Shown here: one piece after another, positions 53,218-63,099 of the stretch
Layout: each line of letters opens with the position of its first letter
Position numbering within the stretch: position 1 is the stretch's first letter
Origin: Cyclobacteriaceae bacterium
GTDB lineage: Bacteria > Bacteroidota > Bacteroidia > Cytophagales > Cyclobacteriaceae
DNA: 64,000 bases
Assembly: GCA_022841475.1 (NCBI GenBank)
Contig: JALHRJ010000023.1
Span: forward strand, 1-64,000
Direction: 5' to 3'
Made by a program: the position numbers and the translations under genes
Notes under the pieces: generated by a model
The model's database searches: none
Told to the model about the DNA's origin: nothing
Seen by the model: only the letters and a program-made list of their open reading frames with translations

Positions 53218-54666
53218 TTACCAACTACTACTCGCACCACCACCACCGGAATCTCCACCACCCCAACTTCCACCGGAATCCGAACTACTGCTGCTCCAAC
53301 TGCTACTCGAGTCGTCTGACGATGAACTACTGCTAGCGATAACGATCATCGGGATAATCCCCAGAGCCTGATGGCGATGGTTGCAAAATTTGCATGATTG
53401 AATGATCTCCTCTTCACCCTTGGCAGTGGTGGTTGCGCTCTTAAGGATTGACGTACTAAGTGTATAGTAGGCATTGGTCCGGCACTTAGGGCATGCGCTG
53501 TATTCGGTTTTACTATTAGGATACCGTTCAACTGTTACGGCTGAGCAATTGTCACACTTCCACACATCATAATCGACTGACTTCAGAGTTTCTTCATATT
53601 GTTTTTCTTTACTTAAATATTCGTCTTCTGCCGCCTCGCTTAACAATGTCATTGGCTTATCACATTTATGACAATTCCTTGGGTAAGTGCGTACGGCAGC
53701 TTCTTTCCTTTTGAATGATGGAATAAGAAAGGCAAGCGGAATCGGAAAGAGAACGGCAGAATCGGTCCATGATAAATTTTGCTTATAAAAAGTATGAACA
53801 GCCTGATATTGCCCTTTCTTAAGCCACTTATTGGCGGTATGTATAATCCGATTGTATTTAATGAAGGTGAGGATTCCGAAATAGCCATACAATCCACCAA
53901 TCAAAACATCCCATCGTTCGGCTTTAGCCAATAACAAAGCCAAGGCCATGGGCATTAAGTAAATAAATAACAGCCATTGCCATGACGACATATTTGCATT
54001 TGGAAAATTTTTTGGGGCTTGTTTGGAGTTACTAAACTCTCGTTTGAGTTTGGTAAAGAACAGGAAGAGCCCAACTAAAAACCAACAAATAATAAAAAAT
54101 ATAGATAGCCCCGTCTGGTCTGAAATTCCCAACCCTTCATCAACTGCATTAAGTTCTTCAGCATAGGTTGGGTTGGTAAGAATTTTTGAAACTTCTTCCA
54201 CCCCGGCCATCATACCGGCATCGGTATTTCCTTCTTTAAAAAAGGGCACCATCTTTTGAATTTGGATACGCTTGCATATGGCATCGGGTAACGCACCCTC
54301 CAACCCAAAGCCAGTATGAAACCGTACGGTTCGCTGGTCCTGAACAAATAAGATCAGTAACCCATTGTCTTTAGTAGCTTGTCCGAGTTTCCAGCTGACA
54401 AAAAGTGATTGTGCGAAATCGGTTACGTCTGCTTCACCAATAGAGTTGAGCATTACCACAGCAACTTGTGCGGTAGTTTGTTTTTCCAGTGAGTCGAGCA
54501 AAAGGTTGATTTGATTTACAGCAGTCGTGCTCAACAGATTATCAGGATTACTTACATAGCTGTTGTTGACAAGTTTTATATTGGGAACTGACTCAACCGT
54601 GTAGCTTTGGGAATAACCGATCCAAAAACTTAGCACGAGGAAAATGAGTACTACAAAGTTTTTCAT
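53218..54666 (-). CDS. TPM-domain membrane protein with zinc ribbons and a Ser/Gly/Trp-rich tail
   Basis: 482 residues. Signal peptide, then a TPM (TLP18.3/Psb32/MOLO-1) domain at about 28-165 ('LDSLEKQTTAQVAVVMLNSIG...DNGLLILFVQDQRTVRFHTGFGLEG'). Several membrane segments follow (about 185-300). A cytoplasmic or periplasmic part carries four CxxC pairs ('CHKC', 'CDNC', 'CPKC', 'CKFC') at about 325-430, as in zinc ribbons. The last about 45 residues are almost only Ser, Gly, Asp and Trp, ending 'GGASSSW'. TPM proteins with Gly/Ser tails occur widely (YgcG-like). Role unknown. The gene lies 23 bp after the sugar transporter and may belong to the same unit. Confidence 0.85.
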   Translation of the reverse strand: MKNFVVLIFLVLSFWIGYSQSYTVESVPNIKLVNNSYVSNPDNLLSTTAVNQINLLLDSLEKQTTAQVAVVMLNSIGEADVTDFAQSLFVSWKLGQATKDNGLLILFVQDQRTVRFHTGFGLEGALPDAICKRIQIQKMVPFFKEGNTDAGMMAGVEEVSKILTNPTYAEELNAVDEGLGISDQTGLSIFFIICWFLVGLFLFFTKLKREFSNSKQAPKNFPNANMSSWQWLLFIYLMPMALALLLAKAERWDVLIGGLYGYFGILTFIKYNRIIHTANKWLKKGQYQAVHTFYKQNLSWTDSAVLFPIPLAFLIPSFKRKEAAVRTYPRNCHKCDKPMTLLSEAAEDEYLSKEKQYEETLKSVDYDVWKCDNCSAVTVERYPNSKTEYSACPKCRTNAYYTLSTSILKSATTTAKGEEEIIQSCKFCNHRHQALGIIPMIVIASSSSSSDDSSSSWSSSSSDSGGSWGGGDSGGGGASSSW

Positions 54667-54689
54667 GTTCTAGTCTTAGAAGTTATTCG

Positions 54690-55691
54690 TTACGGAATTT
54701 TAGAATATACCAGTAGGCTTAAGCCCACAAAAAAACAAATAAACATGATGTAGAGAAGCGTGCTGGTTCCTTTTGGGGCGGCTTTAAATTCTTTCCATAT
54801 GAAAACACCCCAGATGGCCGCGACTAATACAGCACCTTGTCCGAGGCCATAGGAAATAGCAGGCCCGGCTTTGTCGGATGCAATAATGCTGAATGACATT
54901 CCCATACACCAGATGATGCCACCCAAGATTCCTGTCAGGTGACTTTTGAAATTTCCGTTAAAATAATCTACATATGAAACCGGTGCGCCTTGTACAGGCT
55001 TTCTCATTAGGATTGTGTTGAATAGGAAATTGCTGATTAAGATACCAATCGAGAAAATGACTATGGCAGAATAGGGAGTTAACTTGCCGTCCTCGGGAAC
55101 AGAAAAATTCTTGACCATACCATCCACAACAAATCCATAAAACTGTGCCATGAGAACTCCAGCAATGATGGAGATGATTAATCCTTTGGAGGAAACCTTT
55201 TGCGCGCTGCTGGTAAGTTTTTTATAGGCCAGCGCATTCACCACAATGCCTATTGCGATGAGAATCACACCGGAAAAAATTAAGGTTGGATTTCCTGAGG
55301 GTACTTTCAGGTAATTGTCAATCACTCCCCAGATCAACGCGATACCAATCCCGACAGGAAAAGCAACGGACATACCGGCAATGGAAATGGCAGCGATCAA
55401 TAAAATGTTAGCGAGATTAAAAATGATTCCACCGATCAAAGCAGATTGAATATTGTTGTTGTCTGCCTGTTGAAGATCTGCCAGAAAACCTCGCCCTTGT
55501 TCGCCCAAACTACCTAACGAAAAGGCAAATACTAACGACAGAATCAAAATTCCAATCACATAATCCCAATAGAACAATTCGAACCGCCAGGATTTCTCCG
55601 CCAGTTTTTGTGTGTTGGCCCATGAACCCCAACACAACATGGTGATGATGCAAAAAAGTACGGCAAGTGAGTAGCTCTCAAGAATGAACAT
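54690..55691 (-). CDS. GRP/RhaT-type sugar uptake membrane protein
   Basis: 333 residues with about 10 membrane segments. The N-terminal 'VLFCIITMLCWGSWANTQKL' and the repeated motif 'AFPVGIGIALIWGVIDNYL' / 'AISYGLGQGAVLVAAIWGVFIWKEF' are typical of glucose/ribose porter (GRP) and rhamnose transporter families of the drug/metabolite superfamily. It starts 10 bp after the ribokinase gene, so a ribose or related pentose is the best guess. Sequence alone does not give the substrate. Confidence 0.85.
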   Translation of the reverse strand: MFILESYSLAVLFCIITMLCWGSWANTQKLAEKSWRFELFYWDYVIGILILSLVFAFSLGSLGEQGRGFLADLQQADNNNIQSALIGGIIFNLANILLIAAISIAGMSVAFPVGIGIALIWGVIDNYLKVPSGNPTLIFSGVILIAIGIVVNALAYKKLTSSAQKVSSKGLIISIIAGVLMAQFYGFVVDGMVKNFSVPEDGKLTPYSAIVIFSIGILISNFLFNTILMRKPVQGAPVSYVDYFNGNFKSHLTGILGGIIWCMGMSFSIIASDKAGPAISYGLGQGAVLVAAIWGVFIWKEFKAAPKGTSTLLYIMFICFFVGLSLLVYSKIP

Positions 55692-55701
55692 GAGTTTTGA
55701 T

Positions 55702-56625
55702 TTAGGTAGTGGAGGAATTGGTTAATTCACTTCGGTAAGGAGCTGATGACTGGGCGCCCATGCGGGTAACGGATAATGCAGCGGCACCATTGGCAAACTC
55801 AACAGCTTGATCCAGCGACTTACCTTCGGCAATGGCTACTGCCAGGGCACCATTGAAAACATCTCCGGCCGCGGTGGTATCGACTGGTGTAACTTTTCGT
55901 GTAGGTATGTACCGGCCCCCTTCTGAATTAAATAAATACGCTCCTTCAGCACCCAGCGTAATCACCACATTTTTTACACCTAGATTATAAAGTTTTTGAG
56001 CAGCTTGTTCAAGGGAACTCAAATCGGAGATCTTGATTCCTACAAGTGTTTCTGTCTCCGATTCATTGGGGGTGATGATGAATAATTCTTTGAATAAACC
56101 CTCGGGCAAGGGTTGAGCAGGCGCTGGATTTAAGATCACTTTTTTACCAGCGCGACTAGCTAATACGGCAGCACTTCTGATTGTATCAAGCGGAGTTTCT
56201 AATTGCATTAGAATAATGTCTGCTTTTTCAAATTCTTTTTCTGCCTTGTTTACATCTTCTGTAGTAAGCGCACCATTGGCACCTTGAGCAACCACAATCG
56301 TGTTTTCTCCTTTTGCATCCAGTGTGATGAGCGCAACACCAGAGGGGTTTTTCGGATCGGAAATTATATACTCTGTATTAATGCCTTCATGCTTGAATTG
56401 CTGCATAGCCTGATCTCCAAAAATGTCGTTCCCCACCCGGGCTATGAAAGTTACCTGCCCGCCCAATCGTGCTGCAGCAACAGCCTGGTTTGCGCCTTTG
56501 CCGCCAGGAAACATAAAAAAGATTCCGCCAAGAAGAGTTTCTCCGGGAACAGGAAACTTAGGTGCTTTTATCACCATGTCCGTATTTGAACTACCTACAA
56601 CGATAATCGATTTTGTGTCAGGCAT
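55702..56625 (-). CDS. rbsK: Ribokinase
   Basis: 307 residues, normal size. PfkB-family N-terminal motif 'MFPGGKGANQAVAAARLGG' (Gly-Gly near residue 40-42) and the C-terminal signature 'DTTAAGDVFNGAL' with the catalytic Asp are intact, as is 'GSSNTDMV'. It phosphorylates D-ribose to ribose-5-phosphate. The adjacent transporter and the divergent gltB flank it. The start at 56625 (MPDTKSIIVVGSSNTD) fits the family. Confidence 0.93.
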   Translation of the reverse strand: MPDTKSIIVVGSSNTDMVIKAPKFPVPGETLLGGIFFMFPGGKGANQAVAAARLGGQVTFIARVGNDIFGDQAMQQFKHEGINTEYIISDPKNPSGVALITLDAKGENTIVVAQGANGALTTEDVNKAEKEFEKADIILMQLETPLDTIRSAAVLASRAGKKVILNPAPAQPLPEGLFKELFIITPNESETETLVGIKISDLSSLEQAAQKLYNLGVKNVVITLGAEGAYLFNSEGGRYIPTRKVTPVDTTAAGDVFNGALAVAIAEGKSLDQAVEFANGAAALSVTRMGAQSSAPYRSELTNSSTT

Positions 56626-56830
56626 GAATAGGCTTGATGAAGTTTAGCTATCGGGCAATTTCCATCAGTCAAATCTACTTTTTGATTTGACGAACTACAA
56701 TCGTTTTCGCTACTAACTGTTAGTTGGTTTTGAAAAATATTTAAAAGATTCTCTTCTGCTTTGTTCGCATCCGATTTGTAATCGCGTTAACTTGTGAGTT
56801 ACTTTTCTTCAGTTTAACCCCGTAACGAAC

Positions 56831-59800
56831 TTGAAAGACACAGATCAGCAGGGATTATATCATCCATCATTTGAGAAAGACTCTTGTGGTGTTGGTTTCA
56901 TAGCAAATATCAAAGGCGGCAAATCGCATCAGATAGTAAGTGATGCGCTTACCATGCTCGAGCGCATGGAACACCGTGGCGCCTGTGGTTGCGAACCGAA
57001 TACGGGTGACGGTGCCGGAATTCTAATTCAGGTGCCCCATGAGTTTTTTAGCAGCAAGTGCAGCAAACTTGGTTTTAAACTTCCGGCTTATGGAAGCTAT
57101 GGTGTAGGGCTAGTGTTTTTTCCGCGGGACAAGAAAGTGCGGGAAGAGTGTCGCACTGTACTGAATCGCAAGATCAAGTCCATGAAAATGACGTTGCTCG
57201 GTTATCGCGTTCTTCCTACCAACAATTCGGATTTGGGAGAGACCGCGCTTAAGGCTGAGCCAGTGATGGAACAGATCTTCATCAAACAAACACAGAGCCT
57301 CTTAACTCCGGATGATTTTGAGCGCAAGCTATTTATCCTTAGAAAATACTCAACGCACATTATCACTGAATCCGTAAAGGGCGTTGATAATCAATTTTAC
57401 TTTGCGTCATTGTCATATAAGACTATTGCCTACAAAGGCATGGTGACATCGGGTCAGTTGCGTCCTTACTTTGCGGATCTCGAACATGAAGATGTAGTTT
57501 CTGCTTTGGCCGTAATCCACTCCCGGTTTTCAACCAATACTTTTCCTTCGTGGAGGTTGGCGCAACCCTTCCGGTTTATTGCGCACAATGGTGAGATAAA
57601 TACCGTGCGTGGAAACATCAACTGGCTGAATTCGAAAGAAGCATTTTTTACCTCGCAGTATTTTACTCGCGAGGAGTTAGACATGATTCTTCCGATCTGT
57701 AACCCAAAGCAATCAGATTCTTCCAACCTGGATAATACAATTGAATTACTCGTGCATGCCGGACGTTCTCTTCCGCATGTGATGATGATGTTGATACCTG
57801 AGGCGTGGGATGGCAACGAAGGCATGAGTCAGGAGAAGCGCGATTTTTATGAATATCATGCTAACCTGATGGAACCATGGGACGGCCCGGCCTCCATCAC
57901 GTTTACCGATGGAAAAATTGTGGGAGCAACATTGGATAGAAACGGCTTGCGTCCTTCGCGTTTTGTTGTTACGGATGATGACATGGTGATCATGGCTTCG
58001 GAAGTAGGCGTGTTGGATGTTGATCCCGCCAAGGTAATTACCAAAGGCCGGCTTCAGCCTGGTAAAATGTTTGTTGTAGATCTCGAACAAGGCCGTATCA
58101 TTAGTGATGATGAACTCAAAAAGGAAATTTGCACTCGTAAGCCGTATGGCAAGTGGTTAAAAGATAACAAAGTCAGGCTTCAGGATTTACCTGAGCCAGG
58201 AGGAAGTTTTCATAAGTATGATCCCACCACATTTCTTAAGCGACAGATTTCCTTTGGTTATACTTCGGAAGATTTGAGGATGATTCTTACGCAAATGTGT
58301 GAGACCGGGAAAGAGGCGTTGGGCTCCATGGGCAATGATACTCCACTCGCAGTGCTTTCGCAGCAAGCGCAACATTTATCAAGTTATTTCAAACAACTAT
58401 TTGCACAGGTAACCAATCCACCCATCGATCCTATCCGCGAGCGATTGGTGATGTCACTGGCATCGCATGTTGGTGGTTCGTTAAATCTATTGGAAGAATC
58501 TCCAGAGCATTGCATTACGCTCGAACTACCAACTCCGGTTCTTGCCAACAACGATCTTGAAAAGATCCGATACATCGATCACCGGCATCTGCAAACCAAA
58601 ACCATTTACACATACTTTAAAGCAGATGGTCAACCCGGATCCTTGGAGAAGGGCTTGAACCGTGTGTGTCAGTATGTAACGGATGCCATTGAAGATGGCT
58701 TCACGATTATTATTCTATCCGACAGAAGTTTTGATAGCGGTCACGCTCAGATTCCTTCACTACTCGCAACAGCTGCAGTGCATCATGATTTAATTCGCAA
58801 GGGCCTGCGGGGAAAGGTTGGTTTGCTTATCGAGGCTGGCGATGTTTGGGAAACTCATCACTATGCAACGTTAATCGGGTATGGCGCATCGGGCGTCAAT
58901 CCGTATCTCGTGTATCAAACGATTCACGACATGAAGAAACGCAATGTGCTGAAAGAAGATTTGACAGAAGAGAAAGCCATTGCCAATTATAAGAAGGCGG
59001 TAGCAGGCGAACTCCTGAAGATCATGAGTAAGATGGGCATCTCCACGTTGCAGTCGTATCACGGTGCACAGATCTTTGAAGCTCTGGGGATTCATCAAGA
59101 AGTTATTCATCAATATTTTTCGGGTACAGTTTCGCGTATTGGTGGCTTGAAGCTGGATGACATTGCGCGTGAGGCATTGGCAAAGCATAAACTTGCGTTT
59201 CCAAAGACAACCAATTGGTTGCCGCGCCTGGCGGTGGGAGGTGTATACCAGTGGAAACAACGGGGAGAAGAGCATCTTTTCAATCCGCAAACAATTCACC
59301 TGCTTCAGCATTCTACCAAAACCAACGACTACTCACAGTTTAAAAAATATTCTTCACTAATCAATGATCAAAGTGAGAAGGCGATTACGCTGCGTAGTTT
59401 GTTGAAATTCAAAAAGGGAAAATCCATTCCACTAAGTGAAGTAGAATCAAAAGAGAATATTTTCAAACGGTTTGCTACGGGAGCCATGTCTTTCGGATCG
59501 ATTTCGCATGAAGCACATAGTACATTAGCTATTGCCATGAACCGTATTGGCGGAAAAAGTAATTGTGGTGAAGGTGGCGAAGATGAAATTCGTTTTACGC
59601 GGAAAGAAAATGGTGACTGGGAAAACTCGGCTATCAAACAAGTTGCCTCGGGTCGTTTTGGTGTAACAAGTTATTATCTCACGAACGCAAAGGAACTTCA
59701 AATAAAAATGGCGCAAGGTGCCAAGCCGGGTGAAGGCGGTCAATTGCCAGGACATAAAGTCGATGATTGGATCGGACGCGTGCGTCATTCAACTCCGGGT

Positions 59801-61396
59801 GTGGGATTAATTTCACCGCCACCGCATCACGATATTTATTCCATCGAAGATTTAGCACAATTAATATTTGATTTAAAAAATGCGAATCGCGAAGCGCGTA
59901 TTAGTGTGAAGCTGGTAAGTGAAGCTGGTGTAGGAACGATTGCTTCGGGTGTTGCCAAGGCTCATGCGGATGTTATCTTAATTGCGGGTCATGATGGCGG
60001 CACAGGCGCATCACCCATCAGTTCAATTCGTCATGCTGGTTTGCCATGGGAACTCGGTCTTGCAGAAGCACATCAAACGTTAGTAAGAAATAAACTGCGG
60101 GGTCGTGTGGTGTTGCAAACAGACGGACAAATTCGCACGGGTCGCGATTTAGCAATCGCTGCCTTGCTTGGCGCTGAGGAGTGGGGCGTTGCAACAGCAG
60201 CATTGGTGACAACAGGTTGCATCATGATGCGCAAGTGTCATTTAAATACTTGCCCGGTGGGTGTGGCTACCCAGAATAAAGAGTTGCGCGCTCTCTTCAC
60301 CGGAAAGCCCGAGTATGTAGTGAACCTATTCACTTTCTTAGCGGAAGAGCTTCGCGAAATTATGGCCGAACTTGGTTTCCGCACAGTGAATGAAATGGTT
60401 GGACAAGCCGATAGATTAGAAGTTCGGGATATGGGTGATCATTGGAAATATTCTAATCTGGATTTATCGCCACTGCTTGCCAAAGATCCAATCAGTTTGG
60501 ACACGGCCATGTTCAAACAGGAAGAACAAGATCATGGAATCGCGACTGTGCTTGACAGAAAGTTGATTGAGTTAGCGCAGCCGGCATTGAAAGAAATGAT
60601 TCCGGTTCGTGGCGAGTTTAAAATTACCAATCAGGATCGGGCTGTAGGCACCATGTTGTCCAATGAGATTTCAAAAGTTTATCTCGGTCCTGGTTTACCG
60701 GAAGATACTATTCACCTAAAATTCAATGGCACAGCCGGGCAAAGTTTTGGTGCGTTTGTAACCGGTGGTGTGACCTTCGAACTGGAAGGCGATGCGAACG
60801 ATTATTTTGGTAAAGGACTTTCCGGTGGCCGATTGATTTTATATCCACCGGCATCAGCAACCTACAACTCATCTAAAAATATCATAGCCGGTAATGTTGC
60901 TTTCTTTGGAGCCACTTCGGGTGAAGCATTTATTGGTGGTATGGCTGGCGAACGATTTGCCGTGCGTAACTCAGGTGTGAAAGTTGTTGTGGAAGGAGTG
61001 GGCGATCATGGATGCGAATACATGACGGGTGGAATTGTAGTGGTGCTTGGCGACACGGGTAGAAACTTTGCTGCCGGCATGAGTGGTGGGGTAGCGTATG
61101 TCTGGGATGTAAACAAAACGTTTGTAAAAAACTGCAACATGGAAATGGTGTTGCTGGATACATTGGATGCCGAAGACGAAGAGTTACTTCACAAAATGAT
61201 TGCAGCACATAAACAAGTTACAAAAAGCAATCTCGCGGCTCATGTGCTTAGCTACTGGCCAACGGCCTTCAAGCAATTTATTAAAGTAATGCCTATAGAT
61301 TATAAAGCTGTGCTGGAGAAAAAGAAAGCGGAGAAAAAAAGTGAGGCTTTAAAATCTTCATTGGGCAATACAGAATTTAAATATTCTTCAAATTAA
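56831..61396 (+). CDS. gltB: Glutamate synthase large subunit
   Basis: 1,521 residues. Class II amidotransferase domain with the nucleophile Cys19 in 'KDSCGVGFIA', exposed after removal of a short propeptide. Central and FMN-binding domains follow. The [3Fe-4S] cluster cysteines are in CIMMRKCHLNTC (C-x5-C-x4-C, about 1132-1143). The C-terminal beta-helix (GXGXG) lies at about 1250-1480. It converts glutamine and 2-oxoglutarate to two glutamates with GltD. The start is TTG at 56831; no in-frame ATG stands before the catalytic Cys. GltD follows after a 100-bp spacer with two hairpins. Confidence 0.97.
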   Translation: MKDTDQQGLYHPSFEKDSCGVGFIANIKGGKSHQIVSDALTMLERMEHRGACGCEPNTGDGAGILIQVPHEFFSSKCSKLGFKLPAYGSYGVGLVFFPRDKKVREECRTVLNRKIKSMKMTLLGYRVLPTNNSDLGETALKAEPVMEQIFIKQTQSLLTPDDFERKLFILRKYSTHIITESVKGVDNQFYFASLSYKTIAYKGMVTSGQLRPYFADLEHEDVVSALAVIHSRFSTNTFPSWRLAQPFRFIAHNGEINTVRGNINWLNSKEAFFTSQYFTREELDMILPICNPKQSDSSNLDNTIELLVHAGRSLPHVMMMLIPEAWDGNEGMSQEKRDFYEYHANLMEPWDGPASITFTDGKIVGATLDRNGLRPSRFVVTDDDMVIMASEVGVLDVDPAKVITKGRLQPGKMFVVDLEQGRIISDDELKKEICTRKPYGKWLKDNKVRLQDLPEPGGSFHKYDPTTFLKRQISFGYTSEDLRMILTQMCETGKEALGSMGNDTPLAVLSQQAQHLSSYFKQLFAQVTNPPIDPIRERLVMSLASHVGGSLNLLEESPEHCITLELPTPVLANNDLEKIRYIDHRHLQTKTIYTYFKADGQPGSLEKGLNRVCQYVTDAIEDGFTIIILSDRSFDSGHAQIPSLLATAAVHHDLIRKGLRGKVGLLIEAGDVWETHHYATLIGYGASGVNPYLVYQTIHDMKKRNVLKEDLTEEKAIANYKKAVAGELLKIMSKMGISTLQSYHGAQIFEALGIHQEVIHQYFSGTVSRIGGLKLDDIAREALAKHKLAFPKTTNWLPRLAVGGVYQWKQRGEEHLFNPQTIHLLQHSTKTNDYSQFKKYSSLINDQSEKAITLRSLLKFKKGKSIPLSEVESKENIFKRFATGAMSFGSISHEAHSTLAIAMNRIGGKSNCGEGGEDEIRFTRKENGDWENSAIKQVASGRFGVTSYYLTNAKELQIKMAQGAKPGEGGQLPGHKVDDWIGRVRHSTPGVGLISPPPHHDIYSIEDLAQLIFDLKNANREARISVKLVSEAGVGTIASGVAKAHADVILIAGHDGGTGASPISSIRHAGLPWELGLAEAHQTLVRNKLRGRVVLQTDGQIRTGRDLAIAALLGAEEWGVATAALVTTGCIMMRKCHLNTCPVGVATQNKELRALFTGKPEYVVNLFTFLAEELREIMAELGFRTVNEMVGQADRLEVRDMGDHWKYSNLDLSPLLAKDPISLDTAMFKQEEQDHGIATVLDRKLIELAQPALKEMIPVRGEFKITNQDRAVGTMLSNEISKVYLGPGLPEDTIHLKFNGTAGQSFGAFVTGGVTFELEGDANDYFGKGLSGGRLILYPPASATYNSSKNIIAGNVAFFGATSGEAFIGGMAGERFAVRNSGVKVVVEGVGDHGCEYMTGGIVVVLGDTGRNFAAGMSGGVAYVWDVNKTFVKNCNMEMVLLDTLDAEDEELLHKMIAAHKQVTKSNLAAHVLSYWPTAFKQFIKVMPIDYKAVLEKKKAEKKSEALKSSLGNTEFKYSSN

Positions 61397-61401
61397 ATTG
61401 T

Positions 61402-61425
61402 ATGGTCTGTGTCCGCACAGACCAT
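61402..61425. repeat. Hairpin repeat 1 in the gltB-gltD spacer
   Basis: A perfect 10-bp stem ATGGTCTGTG (61402-61411) / CACAGACCAT (61416-61425) with a TCCG loop. Six bases after the gltB stop. Shares the 9-bp stem core with hairpin 2. Confidence 0.9.
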
Positions 61426-61449
61426 GAATAAAATATTCTTAAACTAGTT

Positions 61450-61473
61450 GTGGTCTGTGAAGACACAGACCAC
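61450..61473. repeat. Hairpin repeat 2 in the gltB-gltD spacer
   Basis: A perfect 10-bp stem GTGGTCTGTG (61450-61459) / CACAGACCAC (61464-61473) with an AAGA loop. It lies 24 bp upstream of the gltD ATG. No T-run follows, so it is not a normal terminator. Confidence 0.9.
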
Positions 61474-61496
61474 GGATAAAGATAGATTAGATCGAA

Positions 61497-62963
61497 ATGG
61501 GAAAACCAACAGGATTTTTAGAGCTGGACCGGGAACTTCCAAAGAAACGCGATGCTAAGAAACGCATCAGCGATTACAATGAGGTTGATTCAGTTATTGA
61601 TGAGTCAATCACGCAAAAGCAAGCTGCACGCTGCATGGATTGCGGCATTCCTTTTTGTCATAACGGATGCCCCCTCGGCAATATTATACCTGAATTCAAT
61701 GATGCGGTGTATCAGGAGAACTGGCAGCTTGCCTATGAAATTCTGATTTCAACAAACAACTTCCCTGAATTTACGGGTCGTATTTGTCCGGCCCCGTGCG
61801 AAGCCTCGTGTGTGCTGGGTATTAACAAGCCTGCGGTGGCCATCGAATACATTGAAAAATCTATTATTGAAAGAGCCTTTCAGGATGGTTATGCCAAACC
61901 AAGAATTCCATCAACGCGCACCGATAAAAAAGTTGCCATTGTAGGTTCAGGTCCTGCAGGGTTGGCTGCTGCAGCGCAAATAAATTATGCCGGCCATCAT
62001 GCCACTGTGTTTGAACGTGCTGATGAAGTTGGCGGACTGCTGCGTTATGGCATTCCGGATTTTAAATTAGACAAGCAAGTACTTGATCGCAGAATCAATC
62101 TGATGATGGAGGAAGGTGTAAAGTTTCAGACAAATGTCAACGTGGGTGAGACGTTAAACATTGAGCAACTGAAAGAAGAATTTGATGCTGTGTTGCTGAC
62201 AGGCGGCTCAACTATGCCCCGCGACTTGCCGATACCGGGAAGAAACCTGAAGGGAGTTCACTTCGCTATGGACTTTCTCACTCAACAGAACCGAAGAGTA
62301 GCTGGCAAAAAAGTAATGGTGGAGGAAATCTGGGCAACCGGAAAAAATGTAGTGGTCATTGGAGGTGGGGATACGGGTTCAGATTGCGTTGGTACATCCA
62401 ATCGCCATGGGGCAAAGTCAGTTACGCAAATTGAGATTTTATCAAAACCACCAAAGGATAGAACCGAAGCGATGCCCTGGCCGAGCTGGCCGATGATTTT
62501 GCGTACGTCTACTTCGCATGAAGAAGGATGCGAACGGCAATGGTCTATTGTCACCAAAGAATTTATGGGGGATGAGCAAGGAAACCTGAAAGCAATTAAG
62601 ATTTCTGAGGTGGAAGTAAAGTCGGAACCCGGAAAAGCACCTTCCTTTTCAGAAATCCCGGGAACGGAAAAAATTATCCCTTGCGAACTTGCATTACTTG
62701 CCATGGGGTTTCTTAATCCACAACATAATGGCTTGCTGGATCAATTAGGTGTGGATTATGACGAGCGAGGTAATGTAAAAGCTACGCGTTATCAAACTTC
62801 TGTGGAGGGAGTGTTTGCAGCCGGAGATATGCGCAGAGGCCAGTCGTTAGTCGTGTGGGCGATAAGTGAAGGCCGTGAAGCGGCTCGCGCTGTAGATAAA
62901 TATCTTGTTGGCCAATCTGCACTTGAATCAAAAGAGCAGGGAATTTTAAGTCTTTCGGAGTAA
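61497..62963 (+). CDS. gltD: Glutamate synthase small subunit
   Basis: 488 residues. The N-terminal iron-sulfur cysteines are visible in '[17 protein letters not shown]' (about 42-58) and 'CPAPCEASC' (about 98-106). The FAD motif is '[11 protein letters not shown]' near residue 150, and the NAD(P)H motif '[10 protein letters not shown]' near 288-297. It passes electrons from NADPH to GltB. The ATG at 61497 fits. It is probably transcribed with gltB. An inverted-repeat element lies just downstream. Confidence 0.96.
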   Translation: MGKPTGFLELDRELPKKRDAKKRISDYNEVDSVIDESITQKQAARCMDCGIPFCHNGCPLGNIIPEFNDAVYQENWQLAYEILISTNNFPEFTGRICPAPCEASCVLGINKPAVAIEYIEKSIIERAFQDGYAKPRIPSTRTDKKVAIVGSGPAGLAAAAQINYAGHHATVFERADEVGGLLRYGIPDFKLDKQVLDRRINLMMEEGVKFQTNVNVGETLNIEQLKEEFDAVLLTGGSTMPRDLPIPGRNLKGVHFAMDFLTQQNRRVAGKKVMVEEIWATGKNVVVIGGGDTGSDCVGTSNRHGAKSVTQIEILSKPPKDRTEAMPWPSWPMILRTSTSHEEGCERQWSIVTKEFMGDEQGNLKAIKISEVEVKSEPGKAPSFSEIPGTEKIIPCELALLAMGFLNPQHNGLLDQLGVDYDERGNVKATRYQTSVEGVFAAGDMRRGQSLVVWAISEGREAARAVDKYLVGQSALESKEQGILSLSE

Positions 62964-63018
62964 GGTAAAGATATTCCTCATACAATTCCAACGGTAGACA
63001 TAATGTAGAATGTTTTTG

Positions 63019-63087
63019 CACGCAAAGACGCTAAGCGCGCAAGAATAGTAGGTGCTCTCACTTTGTGTTCTTTGCGCCTTTGCGTGA
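63019..63087. repeat. Imperfect inverted repeat downstream of gltD
   Basis: CACGCAAAGaCGCtAAG at 63019-63035 and the reverse complement of CACGCAAAGgCGCaAAG at about 63070-63086 pair with two mismatches across about 34 bp. 'ACGCAAAGnCGCAAAG' units are, from memory, dispersed intergenic elements in many Bacteroidota-type genomes. It is between gltD and the convergent propeller gene and may also terminate transcription. Confidence 0.6.
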
Positions 63088-63099
63088 TATAGCATTACT

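Noticed and set aside
57466-58090. Minus-strand frames of 114-119 codons inside gltB
   Set aside because: Antisense shadows of a highly conserved enzyme; low-complexity and His-rich composition.
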